Shown: piece by piece, positions 30,492 through 43,354 of the stretch
How the letters are laid out: every line of letters starts with the position of its first letter
Position numbering within the stretch: position 1 is the stretch's first letter
NCBI RefSeq assembly: GCF_963678635.1
Contig: NC_087062.1
Location: 91,985,845 to 92,049,844, forward strand
From: Symsagittifera roscoffensis
Taxonomy: Eukaryota; Xenacoelomorpha; Acoela; Convolutidae
Length of the DNA stretch: 64,000 nt
Direction: 5' to 3'
Position numbers and translations under genes: made by a program
The notes under the pieces: model-generated
Database searches by the model: none
What the model saw: only the letters and a program-made list of their open reading frames with translations
Told to the model about the DNA's origin: nothing

Positions 30492-32915
30492 TCAGCCTAT
30501 ACTTAAGTAATATTTCTTATGTAAATATACTTCTATATTAGTATCAGAGAATATCACGTGTACCAGTGCGTACAGTTCTTGAGGGTGCAGTCGTCCTCTG
30601 TTTGGGTCGTACACTGGAAGCGAAAGCTCCTTCACGTCCATTTCCACGAGGAAGTCCCTCAACCTCGTCAAGGACAAGACTAGGTTCTCTGGGTCCACGT
30701 GCTGCTTTTCTGGTCTTTGCTTCCATAGGAACTCTATGTTTTAATATTCTCTCTTAAAATATGCCGCTAACGCTGTCCTAAAACTTATGTCTGCTGTGAT
30801 TGCTATCGCACATGTTCTATTTGTGAGTATAAAATCACTGTCTGTTAGTGTTAGTATTATGTTACTTGAATATTCATTTGGTAAGTTAAAACATGACTCA
30901 ACTACCCTCCCTATGTCAGGTTTCTTAGGTTCTTTGCCTGTTTCTGCTTCTAAGTCTCCTGTCGCTCTTGCTATTCTTGATTTTTTTATTATGAAGTTTT
31001 CAGTGTGGGTAATTCCTACCCCACTCCCCGGACAAAAATATCCATCGACGTCCCCGTCGATCGCATACCGCGTATCAAATCGAGATTGGAAGCCAGAATG
31101 AGTAGTCGCCCTTCCTGGGCAGCCCAGGAAGGATCATCTTGTTCGGTCTTCATGTATTTTCTGCTTTCACGATCTACTTCTTGAATCGTGACACTGGTCT
31201 CCTCCGGGTCCGACGTCATTTCGTTCAGCCATTCTAAGACACGCAGCTTCGTCAAGTCTTGTTCATATGACTGCTGTTGCTCGTCGTCGAATTCAATCTC
31301 GGGTTTCGACCGGTCGTCGACCCACTCATCGTCGTGATCATCGACTATGTCAATGTCTTTTGAAACCGTTATTTCTTCTAGACCCGCTACTTCTTCCACT
31401 ATCTTCTTCAGTTCTATCCTATCCACTACAAAGTCGTCACCGTAAGGATTATATTTCTCTCTGGGTCTTGTCCCGTCACTCTGACGAGTCTTCATCGTGA
31501 ACGGAAGATCTGGTTCCAAACTCTTGGGAACCTCTATCTGTTCGGGATCCTGCCAATCCTCCTCTGTGCAGGGTAAGGTTTCATCGTCTGCTTCGATCTG
31601 TTCGTTTGGATCCAGGTCCAATGGTGTATCCGTGCCTTCCTCTACGACTTCGTTTCCATCGTTCTTCTCCCTGGTGCCTTTTTCATTGACCTCACAAGCA
31701 GGGTCCATCATTAGATAATCCCCTTCTTCCATGTCTGCAGGTATACACCAGTCTTCTGTCGATGGATTGTGTGGCTTAATGTTTTCGTAATGAGCCGCTC
31801 GGCCAGTACTCAGTCTATAAAAGCGTCCCTCCTGATGCACTTCCGTAATCATGAAGGGTCCCCTCCACTTTTTTAGGAGCTTTTTCGTTCCTTTCGGTGG
31901 TATAACGTTCTGAAACACCCATACGTAATCTCCCACCGAGTAAGCTTTTGCACCAGCTGCTTTCTTGTCGAATTTTTTTCTCTGCCGTGCCTGTGCTTGC
32001 TGAGTATTTCGTCTACATAAATCGTTCAACTCCTGTTGACGTCTGATCACATCCCTCAAGTAGACCTGTGGAAACGTTTTCTTCCCCTCATACTCTGGGT
32101 AGAAAAAGGTTAAGGGTAAAGACTTCTCGTGTCCAGTTAGCATCATGTGTGGACTAACTCCAGTGGTGGAATGTTGCGTGCAATTATAGGCTCCCATTAC
32201 CTGTGGAAGGTATCTGTCCCAATCGGTCATGTACCAGGAACAATTTACTCTCAGCATCGACACTAACGTCCTATTCTGTCTTTCCACTAAGCCATTCGTC
32301 TGGGGGTGGTATGTCGTGGAGTGAGCCTGAGCAACCTGTGAGCGTCTCATAAGCTCTTTCGTACGCTCTCCTACGAAAGCTGTTCCATTATCCGATTGAA
32401 ACGTCATCGGACAACCATGTCTCGCTATCCACGTATTGATCAGGTGTTCGCATGTCTCTTCCGCCGAGGCAGTTATGCAGGGCACGGCCTCTGCAGACTT
32501 CGTGAAATGATCTATCATGACCAACACCTGATTATAACCACTGTCTGTCATGCATATCTTTTGGTGATCTATCTGCACCACCTCGTTGAGTTCTGACGAC
32601 TCGATCGATTGTAAAGGAAATTGCAACCTCCTTGGATCCTTGACCTGTTGGCATGACAGACATGCTGTTACCCACTTCTCGCATGCCTTTTTCATTCCAG
32701 GCCACTCGAAGCGCTTCAGGATCCTCTGATATACTTTGTCGATCCCCTGATGGCCCATCCGATCATGCGACCTGAGTAATAGTTCTCTCTGATAGAGTTG
32801 CGGCAACACTATTGCGTTATACTTGTATAGGACTCTGTCTTCTTCTCTTCTTTTGCAAGCCACAATCCTGTCCTTGTTCAAATATAACCTCCCTTCCTTC
32901 TGCGTGAAGTACTCG
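30492..32915 (-). pseudogene. pol: Integrase, acidic linker and damaged macro-like domain, minus-strand Pol
   Basis: The main open piece is 31016-32881. Integrase keeps the HX4H/CX2C region, the DDE residues (in VVQIDHQKI, FQSDNGTAF and GLVERQNR) and the WRGPF module, followed by the acidic linker. The macro-like domain is broken: frameshifts follow 31016, and a deletion of roughly 95 bases near 30712-30720 removes its centre, while its end (LSLTRLRDFLV to HKKYYLSIG) is still readable at 30492-30698. Upstream, near 32915, 130 bases present in the other copy (17987-18116) are missing, which breaks the frame from the connector. Same role as the plus-strand copy; non-functional here. Confidence 0.88.
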
Positions 32916-33672
32916 CCTTCAAGTGCATCTTCATGACCCTCATCTGACTATTCAGCTCATTGGGCTGGTGTGTGTCTTCTTCCATCTTAACGCTTCAAAT
33001 CTTCGCCAGCGGCTGTGTTTCTTGCTTGAACGGCTGAAGATCAGTCCTGACTACCTCTTTTTGTGGCAACAGACTTATCGATTGTTTCGATACCGCTATT
33101 GTCTCCAAATCATCCGTTGCGTTGTCAAAGACTCTTTCGCTTGGTGTAAGGTAGCGATCACTGTCAGGATCCTGGTACACCTCTCTGTCCAGATCCCTTG
33201 CACGAGTTTCCACTAGGAGTGTGTGGATCGCTAGTTCGGACAGTTCCGATCCCGAGCTCGAGTTCCTGTCTGAATAGGTGTCAATTCCTGAGTTCCGGGA
33301 ATTGTCATCCGTCAAAGAGGTTAAGATGGAGTCTGCACGCTGCTCCAGATCATGTCTGTGCCTTCTTCGCATCCATCTGAACTCCCCGGACAAAACCTTG
33401 TTCCCCAGGTCCTTATTCTCATCAGGAATTTTTTCATCTATCTCAGACTCCCCGGGCAAACTTTCTTGTCCCGGGTGTTGATCTTGTACTCGCTGGCTCC
33501 TCTCATTATTCGTCTCCCCGAACAAACAATCTTGCAGCAGGTTTTGTTCTACCTTCTCACCTTTTTTATCCTGGTCCACAAAGGTAACGGTTTTCCTTCG
33601 CGTTCTGCTCCCCTGTTCTTTGCGTTCGTAAGAAGTACTATTTGAAATCTCGTGGGGTATTGAGGATGATCT
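32916..33672 (-). pseudogene. Pol connector region, minus-strand element
   Basis: Matches the RNase H-integrase connector of the plus-strand copy (about 17170-17986). The open piece 32995-33579 carries the same Asp/Glu/Ser/Arg-rich segment, including SELSELAIHTLLVETRARD. Frameshifts at both ends separate it from RNase H and integrase. No known fold. Confidence 0.75.
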
Positions 33673-35190
33673 TCACGGCATGATCTTCACCTTCTTCCTG
33701 ATTGTTAGTGAAGCCACTGCTGATGTCCACTCGGGGTCATCTCTGGTCACTTCTCTTTCTAACAATCCACCTAGCATCCGCATCACTTGCGGTGTGACCT
33801 GCACCGTTTTATCCAATAATGAGAGGCTGTTTATGTTCATGCGAGAGAGTTCTTGTTGGACCAGGTTTGAGCACAGCAACAGATCCAAGGGGACCGGGTC
33901 CTCCTTGGATAGGATCTTTATCTCGGCTGCTTTCTCTACAGGTAACTCAGGATGCCCTGGAATTGGATGTCCAGACTTATCCAACCATCTCGTTAAGGGA
34001 ACCGCTTCATGAGTTTCTTTGTCCAGAAACAAAAATCCTTCCTTTATTTCTGCCTGATTGGCTTGCTTCTGCTCCAATTTTTCATAGAACTCAGTTTTCT
34101 TGCTGAGACTGTCTGCATTCTGGTGTTTATCACGCATCCTGTGTTCGATTATCATATGGTAGCCATCCAATCTTACTATCCATCTACCAATATAACTCTG
34201 ATCCATCGAGTAGGTCTTCAACCAGGATAACGCTCTGTTGTCCACGCGTAACTTGAAGGGAGCGCTCCCCAAGTATGCACGGTACTTTTCCACGAAGGTG
34301 ACTACTGCAAACATTTCTGCTTTTGGTGCGCCATATTTCATCTCTGTGTCACTCAAGACCTTGCTGCCGTATGCAATGGGACGGAGAACTGTTCTTCCGT
34401 TCCATTCTTGCTCTTGATGCAATATTCCTGAGATGGCCACTACCGATGCGTCTGTGTCAAGAACATACACGCCCTTTTCTGTAGGCATGCCTAGCACTGG
34501 CGCTTCGCACAGTTCCCGCTTTATGTTCTCGAAAGCAACCTGTGCCTCATCGTTCCATTCGAACTTTTTCCCCTTGTTGCGCATCAGCTTCTGCATCGGA
34601 TACAACTTGTCCGCATAACCTTTTATGAATTCCCGGTAGTAATTGGCAAACCCTAGGAAGCTCAGGAGCTGTGTGTCCGTTCTGGGAGCTTTCCATGTCA
34701 ACACTGCTTCCACTGCTTCCGGGTCCGGCCTCACACCATGCCTATCCACCATTCTTCCCAGGTACTTAATCGAATCCCTAAGGATTTCACATTTCGATGG
34801 TTTGCACTTCAATCCTGCTCTTTTCATGCATCCAAAGACCTCATCGAGCCTATCAATGTGGTCTTCCAGGTTCGATGTCGCTATGACTACGTCATCCACG
34901 TAACACATCACGAGATTCCCGTACTTCTTGGTCACTCTCGTCAAAACCTGAGCCATCAGTCTTTGAAAAGTGGCCGTTGCATTGCACAAGCCGAAGGGCA
35001 TCCTCTTCCACTGGTACAATCCCAATTCGCACGCGAATCCGGTTTTCTCTCTGTCCTTCTTCCGCAGAGGGACCTGCCAGAAGCCAGAACCTAAGTCCAA
35101 TGTGGTAAAGAACTTGGAATCACCAAGCTTAGAGAGGCTCTCGTCTATTCGCGGTATCGGGTACGCATCTTTTATCGTTACCGCGTTCAA
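33673..35190 (-). pseudogene. pol: RT and RNase H, minus-strand Pol
   Basis: An open piece of 505 codons running through the frameshift site of the other copy without a break (REFIKGYADKLYPMQKL). It shows that RT and RNase H are normally in one frame. It carries LDLGSGFWQV, MPFGLCNATATFQ, CYVDDVVIA, LDTDASVVAISG, DNRALSWL and NADSLSK. The start of RT lies in the adjoining 35187-35495 piece, shifted in frame at about 35190-35220. Closest to Ty3/gypsy enzymes. Confidence 0.9.
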
Positions 35191-36949
35191 CTAACGAAAG
35201 TCGCAACAAAACCTAAGCTGCCCCCTTTCTTTTTCGCCATTACTACCCCGCAAGCCCATGGCGATTTCGAGGGTTCTATCATGTCGTATTCAAGCAACAT
35301 TTCTATTTCCGCTCGGCACGCTTCCCACTTGTGTGGCGTCATTCGTCTAGCGCCTTCCCTATGGGGAACGGCGCCCTCTTCAATTTCGATTTCGTGTTCG
35401 ACGAAATTACAGCAACCGATATCCGCCTTATGTTTTGAAAATACATCTGCGTTCCGATTTAAGAGGTCCCGCAATTTTTCGAAATCTGCCCTCACCTATT
35501 TTCCCTTTTAAATGTTCTATCTCTGGCAAAACCGGTTGTCAGATTCTAGTTCATATGACGAGGGGCGTTCCGGAAAATTCGAGCAGCTCGATAAGCCGTC
35601 GTCCATGATATTGGTATGATAAGGACAGTCTCTCACACTATGTTTCTTCAAGTTTTGTGTCTCCTCATAGTCGGTCCTCATCGGCAAAGCGTAACCAAGC
35701 TTCTTTCCACGCTGGATTGAAACCGTGGTGTCCAGTGTGTTCAATAACACACTGACACACAGTCCGTTTCGCGTTACCGAGAAGCTCCGGCCTAAAATCA
35801 CCGAACTCTGACTATTTGGATTCGGTACTAAACAAACCTGTTTACTATCGCTTAACGAATTTAAATTTCTCCTTCTAAAAATCGCCACCACAGACTGTCC
35901 TGGCTGTAGTTTCACGTTTATATCTAAAAAAATTGGTACCTTGTTTTCGTCTGTTATTATCCTATTAATCGGTTTCTTAAAATACTTCCGGTCCGGGTTT
36001 CTAATCCGTATCAGACCGTTGTTCAAGTCAATCATCACGTCAAAATTCCTGACAAAATCTCTGCCCAAGATGTATTGGTCGGCGTCATCCAAATTCTATA
36101 CCACCAGGAAGCTCATCCAAAGATCCCGTCATCCCATGTGGAGAATGCTCCTCGATTGGCGGCGGCCAGTCGGAGATTCGTTGGAATCAGATCTTCCCTC
36201 GTGAAGCCCATTCTTTCCCAAGTTTTTATCGGCATCACACTCACTACCGCTCCTGTGTCCAGAAGCCCTGTGACTCCGATTTTCTTCCCGTTGGTGTCGA
36301 GCAGATGTGCGGTCACATCTGCTTCATACCCAATGTGTACTGCATCTTGTTCCATCATGGCGTCATGGCCTATCCTGCGGACTTTCAGTTCCTCCTCACC
36401 CAAATAGATCTGCCCTATCTGGTCACTGTCTGTTGTTACATAAGTCATAGTGTAGATACTGATTCCATCCACTTTCAGCATCACTTGATACGGCCCATAG
36501 ACTTCCAGGTAGCGTCCATGAAGGGCCACCCGTTGTTAGTAGTGCTCGCACAGCTCCCGACTCAGTGCGTGGCTCCACCTGCCTCAGATAATCTGCATAT
36601 GTGTCCAAATGCATCAAAGTGAACTCGGATGGTTCACTCAGATTTCTGATTACCTGGTGTCCAGCCACTGAGATTATCGACTGAGTCTTGCTTCCTTGTG
36701 GCACCATGCCGAACCTCGGAGATCACATTAAGTTTCATGCTCAAACTGATTGGTGCTCTAGTCTCCTCGACCTCCGTTGCTTCGAAGGTATTCAATTGCC
36801 CCTGTAGTTTCTCATTCTCCAGTTCGAGTTTCACTTTTTGTTCGATCTCTTTCTTCACCAGTTCCTGCTGCACTCTATTTAGAGCATCCCTCGCGGCTGC
36901 CCTATAATCAATCTTGAAGTCATCGGCTGCAGTCACTGGTTCCGGTTCA
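35187..36949 (-). pseudogene. pol: Protease and flanking Pol segments, minus-strand element
   Basis: Fragments in several frames. 36634-36936 is the helical linker after Gag. 36113-36529 is the protease with LLDTGAVVSVMP; part of its C-terminal half is deleted near 36115. 35517-36092 is post-protease sequence including ILGRDFVRNF. 35187-35495 is the start of RT. Several small indels separate them. The block near 36720-36745 includes about 24 bases that are missing from the plus-strand copy. Inactive. Confidence 0.85.
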
Positions 36950-39680
36950 CGTGTCTCTTCAGTTACCTTTGCATTTTCTTAGTCGCCAGCTCTTGTGGTT
37001 TGCCTTTTCTGCGCGCCTCCGCTTCACTCAACAGGCGAGCCTTGCTGGCTTTCACTCATGATAAAGCTTCCTCATGCCTTGGATGCTTGATGTCTGCCAC
37101 TGCATCCCAGAATTGCGGACAATCTGATTTAAAATGACCTTCCAAGTTGCAAAAGAAACACCTCGGGCCGAATTTCGCAATTAATCTTCTCATGAAATCC
37201 TCATGGTCAACTTCTGACGCATCTTCGTCCTCGAGGCTATAGCCTATTGCCTTCATGCCTTGTTTGTAAGTTGGGCATGCTGACACATGATGGTCCGTTG
37301 AACTGCAATTGGCGCAAGGGCATCTCTTGTCCATATCATCCCTCGGTTTGTACCAGTTGTTCCCTTGGTTTGCTGGTCCGTTGTTAAAATTTCTATAATT
37401 GTTCTTATAGTATCCAGATCTCGAAGGAGGTTCCAACAAAAGATATTCTTTTGACTTGAGCCTCAACCCCTCTGGTGTTGGCGCATTGGTTGATAGTGGT
37501 GTGTAATGCGTTGCTAGCATTGTTTGAAGTTCATCATTCTTCACACCATCGATGAATTTTGAGGCTACTGCCAGGTTCATCCTTCGGTTCGACTCATCCG
37601 GTTGGCTGCGTCTTCTCAGCATTTCCAAGTCATCTAGAAACTTGTATATTGTTTCATCTTCTCGTTGCCTCCGTTTCTCGAAGCGCATCATTGCTTGGTG
37701 CCCCTGCACCCCTGATCCAAAACGGTTTATCAAGATCTCGAAGATTTTCTTGGCTGTATCACGCTGATATTGCTTCTTGACCATGACACAGTTCAATGCT
37801 GTCCCTTCCAAGTTACTGTTACTGGTGAGCGCACTGCATTCTTGTCTTTCCGACAAGTCCTCTTCCTCGAAATGCAGTTTCATTACCTCTATCCAGGTAT
37901 CAATACAGCCATCAGATTCGTCTTTGTAGCATCTTGGTTTCTTAGAGACTCTTCTGAATGTCTCTAAAGACCTGTTTAGGGGTTCAAAGGCTGTGGCAAT
38001 CGCCGTGGCATCCCTTGAGTGTCCCGCCTGAGTGTCATCGCACCTTATCAAAGGCTCTGTATTCGATGCATCCCTGTTATCCGAATCGCCGTGAGTGTTT
38101 CCCCCTTGGCCCACATGACTCCGACCTGGGCTCGCATGTCTCCTGTTACCGGAATCACCTCCCCCAGTGGCATGTGTGCCTTGCGTTGGTCGTTCGTTAG
38201 AGGTCTGTCTGTTCTCCGTTGAACTTGCTCTACTGTTTGGGCCCCATGTTCTATTATCCCTTGTGGCATAGCCTGATGAACTGCCCCTACCTCTAGTGGA
38301 TCCATATGTCCTCCTCCTTTGATGGTCATTGAAGTTCACATTCGGCTCCTTGCTGGGACCTCCCGAGTTTGGTTCCCCTTCTTTTGGTCCACTCTTGCTA
38401 CCTAGTAGCCCCTCCATGATAGCCTGAGTTCGCCTCTCCAGCATCGCATCTATCTTTGTGTCAAGAGTCCCAAGAGACTGCTCTTGCTGAATTCCCAACT
38501 TCTCCATGTCGTCTCTTAAGTGTAACTTTCTCTGTTCCGCTTCTCTTGTCATTCGCGACAAGTTCTTTGCTATGTGCTCGTCCGTTCTTTCTTTCAAGCG
38601 TTTTTTGCTCCTGCCAACTTCCTGTCTATTGCGGTTTATTTCTTCCCGTAGACTTTCTCTCTCAATGTGAACTGCTCTTTCTAGTTCACTCATTCTTAAG
38701 GACATCTGTTCGTTTTGTTCTCCTGTACTGCCCACGATGATGTTCAAGGCTTCTTCTAATGCTGCCCCGTTATCCACGAGTGGCGTCACTAGTGGCGGTG
38801 TCACCCTGTCGGTCCCAGGTAGCTTCGTCCTTGTCGAGATTCGGGCTTTTATTCTCTGTCTCAACGTCTTTTCATTATCCACTTCAGGACCCGCCAATGC
38901 GTTGCCTAGCCCTTTGTTTCTACTCTTCCCAGTTCGCGGCTCTGAATTTGTCATAATCGCGAAACCTGTCGACTGGCCCGGTGTGTTTACCTCTTTGCTA
39001 ATCGTTCTCACCACACCAAATTTGTCCATGGTTCCAGTCTCTCTTCCGACGTATACCTCATTCTCCTGGGTCGAACTATTGAGGCTGCCTTGAGACCCAA
39101 AATCCACTTGCTCTTCTTCGTCCTCTTCTTCCTCCTGGGATTCACCTTCATTTCCTGTGCCCACTCCCATGGTGAATGGAAAGATGTTTCCTAAGGTGTT
39201 CCTCATTCTTTCTGAGAACGAGGAGGACGTTGTTTGTTTCTCAGTCCCGCCTGCCATCATGGTGTTGTCTGTTGGAGATCTTCTAGTTGCCACTATTTCA
39301 GTTGAGATGTCGGACAGTTCCGACATCTCCTCTCGGTCCAATGTCCCGGTGGAAGTGGCAAAATCATGGCCTTGTTCTACAGGAGTAGATTCACTCGCCA
39401 GCCTTCTGCCTCTCCCTTCCGGTCCAGGTATTTCCTGGTTGTCATTCATGGCCTGGTCCGTATGGACCTCTACTTCTAACATAGCTTTTCGCTCTTCTGA
39501 GGACTTCTGACTCCTCGTTTCAACCATTCTGCCTGAAACCGTCTCCCCTTTGTCGGTCTGGGCTCGTTTGATCCGATCCACAAAAGGGTCGGTCATTGTT
39601 TCTCTTAGCTTTTTAGGTATGAATTTCCTAGAGCTATTTCCTCGTTTAGGTATCCTTGACTTGTCTAGACTCATTCTCAA
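36950..39680 (-). pseudogene. gag: Gag of the minus-strand element, nearly intact
   Basis: An 874-codon frame from 39680 down to a TGA at 37056-37058; the other copy has a glycine codon there and reads on toward protease. It holds the disordered N-terminus, the coiled coil, the capsid-type domain and both zinc knuckles (CANCSSTDHHVSAC and CFFCNLEGHFKSDC). Because it crosses the plus-strand frameshift site (12427-12433) without a break, it supports one continuous Gag-Pol frame in this family. Gag would form the virus-like particle and bind the RNA through the knuckles. Confidence 0.9.
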
Positions 39681-40442
39681 TTTGTCACTTCTTAATGCCT
39701 ATACACTCAATTGGATTGCTAGTGACCTTATAGTTTGACTATCAATAACAATGACACAACACAATAAATTTCACAAGATTCTATTAAATAGTGACCACGA
39801 ATCCCTGTATATTATCAGATTACAGCTCGTATATAATTTATTCACACTAACCGATTATCGGTCGTAAGATTTGAGTACTAGCACAATATGATGATATCAG
39901 TCAATTTAAAAGATAGTGTACTCACTACACAATCAAGCACAAATTATGTTGATTTTAAAATCAAAAACAAAAAAATATATAATGACAGAATATGAATACC
40001 TCTATAAAAAACGTATGTGTATTGTACTTTTAGTCTGTCGCAGTACAATAGTCGAACTTGTCTTTTAAAGAAAAAGCTTTCCCTGCTTGGTGCTGCACCA
40101 AACAGACAAAACTTTGAAGGCAGTGATTTTCTCAAGTGGGCGTCTATTGCACCCACCGAGTACTGTGTTACCTATCTGCCTTCGGACTGCCCGAGCTAGA
40201 CCTACTAAAATCCTCAGGGCAGTCACTTTTCACAAAAACGTATTGGGTTTCAATCCACACCAATGAATTATGCTCTTTTTAGTTTAGACTTAGTGTCGCG
40301 AATATCCGAGTTCGGACCTGTTTTGTTTTGGTCTGGTCTTTATTGAAAGGCAAGTTACCAGTGCAATCACTGATTCCTAGCCTGTCTGCTAATAACTTTA
40401 TACCTCTCACTGTAGTCTTTTCTCTATTTACCTGAGTCCTTT

Positions 40443-40620
40443 AATAAAATATTACCCCTCCGGATTGGCAAAAATAGGACCCTTCCGGATTGGCAAAATT
40501 TAGACCCCTCCGGATTGGGACCCCTCTGAGTCAGCAAATATAAGACGCCTCCGGATTGGGACCCCTCCGGTTTTGTGAAAACAAGACCCCTCCGGATTGG
40601 GACCCTTCCGAATTTGAAAG
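40443..40620 (-). repeat. Clustered ATCCGGAGGGGTC motifs, minus-strand leader
   Basis: About eight copies of the motif or close variants on the minus strand, spaced roughly 12-35 bases apart. Isolated copies occur near 40718, 40795 and 41332. Same orientation relative to the element as in the plus-strand copy. Confidence 0.7.
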
Positions 40621-41837
40621 GTTTTGTAAAAGTAGCTTTTCGGATTTGTAAAAGAAGCTCCCTTCCTCTGGTTTTGTAAAAGTAGCTTTTCGGAGATTTC
40701 CTTTATTTTCAACCTATACCCCTCCGGATACGTTCTCCGATGCTATTATGCTTTTTAAATTAACTAGTAAGGGTATGTAATGCTTTCCTAGACCCTTCCG
40801 GATTGAAGTTAAGCCTCTTATTTGACAATTCACGCTAACGGTGAAGGGTCTTATCGCTAGCCTAACTTCGGCTCGTTTAAGGTTTTCTTGTGCCTTTAGC
40901 CTTCCCTTTTCGTCTAAAACAACCTAAAGTTACTTTATTCAACCGCTATTACTTTTTGCTAGGGGTGTAAGGGAGGGTCTACCCTCCCAAATTGGTGAAT
41001 TTGCTAAAAACAATCTCAAAAAATTTTCACGCTTATTTTTTCGAAAAACTTTTGTCTCTATCAGTAAGCTCAGCTAATTTCTGATATATTGGTACCAAGA
41101 TCAACTGAATCTGTCCCGTAGTTTCAAAGTTATTAACCAAAACGTCTTTTTTCTAAAGTCAAGAAATTTCTCTCTTGTAGGTTCCGCCTAACTTTTTCCG
41201 CAATTCTGTTCTTTTTGACCTAAAATATATTGATCCGAGCTCAAAAGGCCTATACTTTTCTAGTTCAATGCAAAAAACCCGATCTAAAACGCTTTAGTTG
41301 AAAAAATTTGGGAAAAACTCTGCTACCTGGACCCCTCCGGATTGATGAATCCACCAAATCAAACACGTTAAGTTCGATTTCTCTGCAACCCGGAAGGCTT
41401 TCGGGAAGCGGGTTTTAAAACTTGTAGATTCACTAGTGGACGTTGTCCGAACAACTATTTTTACTGTCCTAACTCAAAAATTTCCAAAAATTTTCTGAAT
41501 TAATAGTGTTCCGTTTTCTCAAAAATCACGAAAATTCGGTTTTTGGTTCCAAAATAGTTCCAACCACTTCCGAACTAAACTTAACCGGTTCTATCTATTA
41601 TAGTAGTGCAGTTACGATGTAACACACTAATTCAACGCTTTTTTCCGTTTCAAAAAAATCGATATCTCAAAAATCGCGATTTGTTTGGGGATCAAAACAT
41701 TGCTATTTTGACCCTAAAAACCGGTCTGCTTTCTGTGTTTTTCGCTGAAAAACGATATAGGAGTATTAACATAGGCTATATAAGTATAATATTAGTAATA
41801 CTATACCCCTCCTGGTTTGTTTAATATCCGAATTTAG

Positions 41838-42080
41838 GTGCTTAACTCGGATATTCGCAGTTCGGTAAAGGGTCACTACAGTGCAGCACTGTCGAGCCCC
41901 CCACAGATTACTATCTTAATTTTTGTACCAAAAGGGATACAAAACTTGTTAACGATACCCAACAGTCGATTGTTGTTGTCGTTGAGCCCCTTCTTGTTGC
42001 TCCTTGTACTGCTTGCCGGATCAGTCTTCTCCCAAGACCCTTCCGAATTGAGCGCAAATCAGCTGACCCTTCCGGATTGA
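41838..42080 (+). CDS. Small antisense ORF in the leader (second copy)
   Basis: 80 codons, nearly identical to the frame at 7879-8121, with the same hydrophobic stretch (LLLSLSPFLLLLVLLAGSVF) and the same C-terminus. It lies antisense to the element that contains it. Coding is uncertain, because conservation may be at the RNA or DNA level. Confidence 0.3.
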   Translation: MLNSDIRSSVKGHYSAALSSPPQITILIFVPKGIQNLLTIPNSRLLLSLSPFLLLLVLLAGSVFSQDPSELSANQLTLPD

Positions 42081-42586
42081 GCGCAATTTATCATTAACGT
42101 TGCTTAAATGCTCAAATGACCCTACAGTACAAGCCTCACAAACGGGCTACAAAACTGGTCGTAACGATCCTGACTGATATAAATGCCTGTAACAACAATA
42201 TATCTATCAACAACAAACGGGAGGGTCGGATCACATCTTGTCTGGGGTGATGATTTCTACTGATTTTTTACTTTTTTTTTACTGTTTTTTGTTTTTCTTG
42301 GGTACTATACTACTTTTTGTTTGGTTTTATATATATCTTTAAGTGTTTTTGGTCACGAATCTCTCAGGGAACGAGGGAATGGCCGATCCCCCCACCCTTC
42401 CTGATTCGTGAATTTTCGGTCTTAACTAGGTTAAAAAGCTATTCACGGTAATCCGGAAGGCTTCCGCGTTCCAAACTACCCTTCCGCCCCGGCGGTTTTG
42501 GCCTATTAAGGGCGTTAAAGTGAGCATCCGCTCGGCGCGGAGTGCTCGTTAACGGTTCTGCCGTTCATGATGTTAAAAAAGAATAA

Positions 42587-42601
42587 CACCCAGGAGCGCC
42601 A
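42587..42601 (-). other. Primer binding site of the minus-strand element
   Basis: TGGCGCTCCTGGGTG on the minus strand, 12 bases inside the 5' LTR edge at 42614. Identical to 7334-7348. Confidence 0.75.
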
Positions 42602-42613
42602 TAAAAACATCTA

Positions 42614-43354
42614 TGTAACATTCGCCCGGAAGATACATATCGACGGAAAATAAAGCTAGAAATAGTGAGCTCATGGCTGGGTCTCAGTATCCCCAGACCA
42701 CGAGGAGGGCTACTACTATTTATTGAATTATTATTGTTTTTGTTCAGTAGATAAAAATCATCATCTCCATCGAAGATGGATCAACCCTTTCCCCCAACTC
42801 CTAGCTTCTCATCTTAGCAGAATGAATTCAGATGTTAATTAAATTCAATTCAGGACATAATAGGGAAGCTAAAAGTTTGTAAAAGATGATAAAAGTTCCA
42901 GTCCCGAGACCTCTCCGGATTCTTGAATCCGGGGAAATAAGACTCTTATTCTCCTTCCGGAAGGCTGTCTTCCACCCTTCACCGTTGTTCGCAACGGCCT
43001 TGCAACTATTGTAGCGACACAATCGTTGCAACTCGGAACGGTCTCTGCTAGTTCTGCAATTTTTTGTTGTTTTCCAATCACAATTCTCGTCGTTATCGCC
43101 ATCGCAACTAATGTTGTTGTGTTTTAATTCTGGATTTCTTCCAAAATGGCCGTTTCTGACGTTTCTCAGAAATATGACGTCATTCTTCGAAAATTTAAAA
43201 ATTTGAAACACCAGAATATTTTAGCCTTCACCGTTTGGCTTATCGTCCCAATATAATGCTGTTAATCTCTTAAAACCGTCAGTTCGGAAGGTTAGCTGCT
43301 AAAATTTCGAATCTGTTGAATCTGAATTTTGGTCCATTCTGGTCGAATGTCACA
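42614..43354 (-). repeat. 5' LTR of the minus-strand giant element
   Basis: 741 bp. On the minus strand it starts TGTGACATTCGACC at 43354 and ends CGAATGTTACA at 42614. It is about 200 bp shorter than the plus-strand LTR and clearly diverged from it, though it shares the ends, the CRE-like site (43175-43182) and the hairpin block (42665-42706). So the two elements belong to different LTR subtypes with similar coding regions. Confidence 0.9.

Larger units (their letters stand above)
39681..42613 (-). other. Untranslated leader of the minus-strand giant element
   Basis: 2.9 kb between Gag and the 5' LTR. On the minus strand it holds the PBS (42587-42601), the two dyads (41878-41892 and 40087-40101) and a single copy of the block that is duplicated in the other element (about 41090-41600). 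It also has scattered and clustered ATCCGGAGGGGTC motifs, seen here as GACCCCTCCGGAT, densest at 40443-40620. The antisense 80-codon frame appears at 41838-42080 on the plus strand. No other gene seen. Confidence 0.82.
1600..43354 (-). mobile_element. Minus-strand giant Ty3/gypsy-type element, split by a nested insertion
   Basis: On the minus strand this reads: 5' LTR (43354-42614), PBS, leader, Gag-Pol (39680-30492), ORF2 (30098-24853 continuing 6382-2475), 3' UTR (to 1832) and a truncated 3' LTR (1831-1600). Bases 6383-24852 belong to a later plus-strand copy inserted into ORF2. Without that insert the element spans about 23.3 kb and still lacks some 0.5 kb of its 3' LTR. It is disabled by many in-frame stops, frameshifts and small deletions. 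Its two LTR pieces differ at about 9 of 232 aligned positions plus a 2-base indel, so it is clearly older than the plus-strand copy. Confidence 0.9.
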
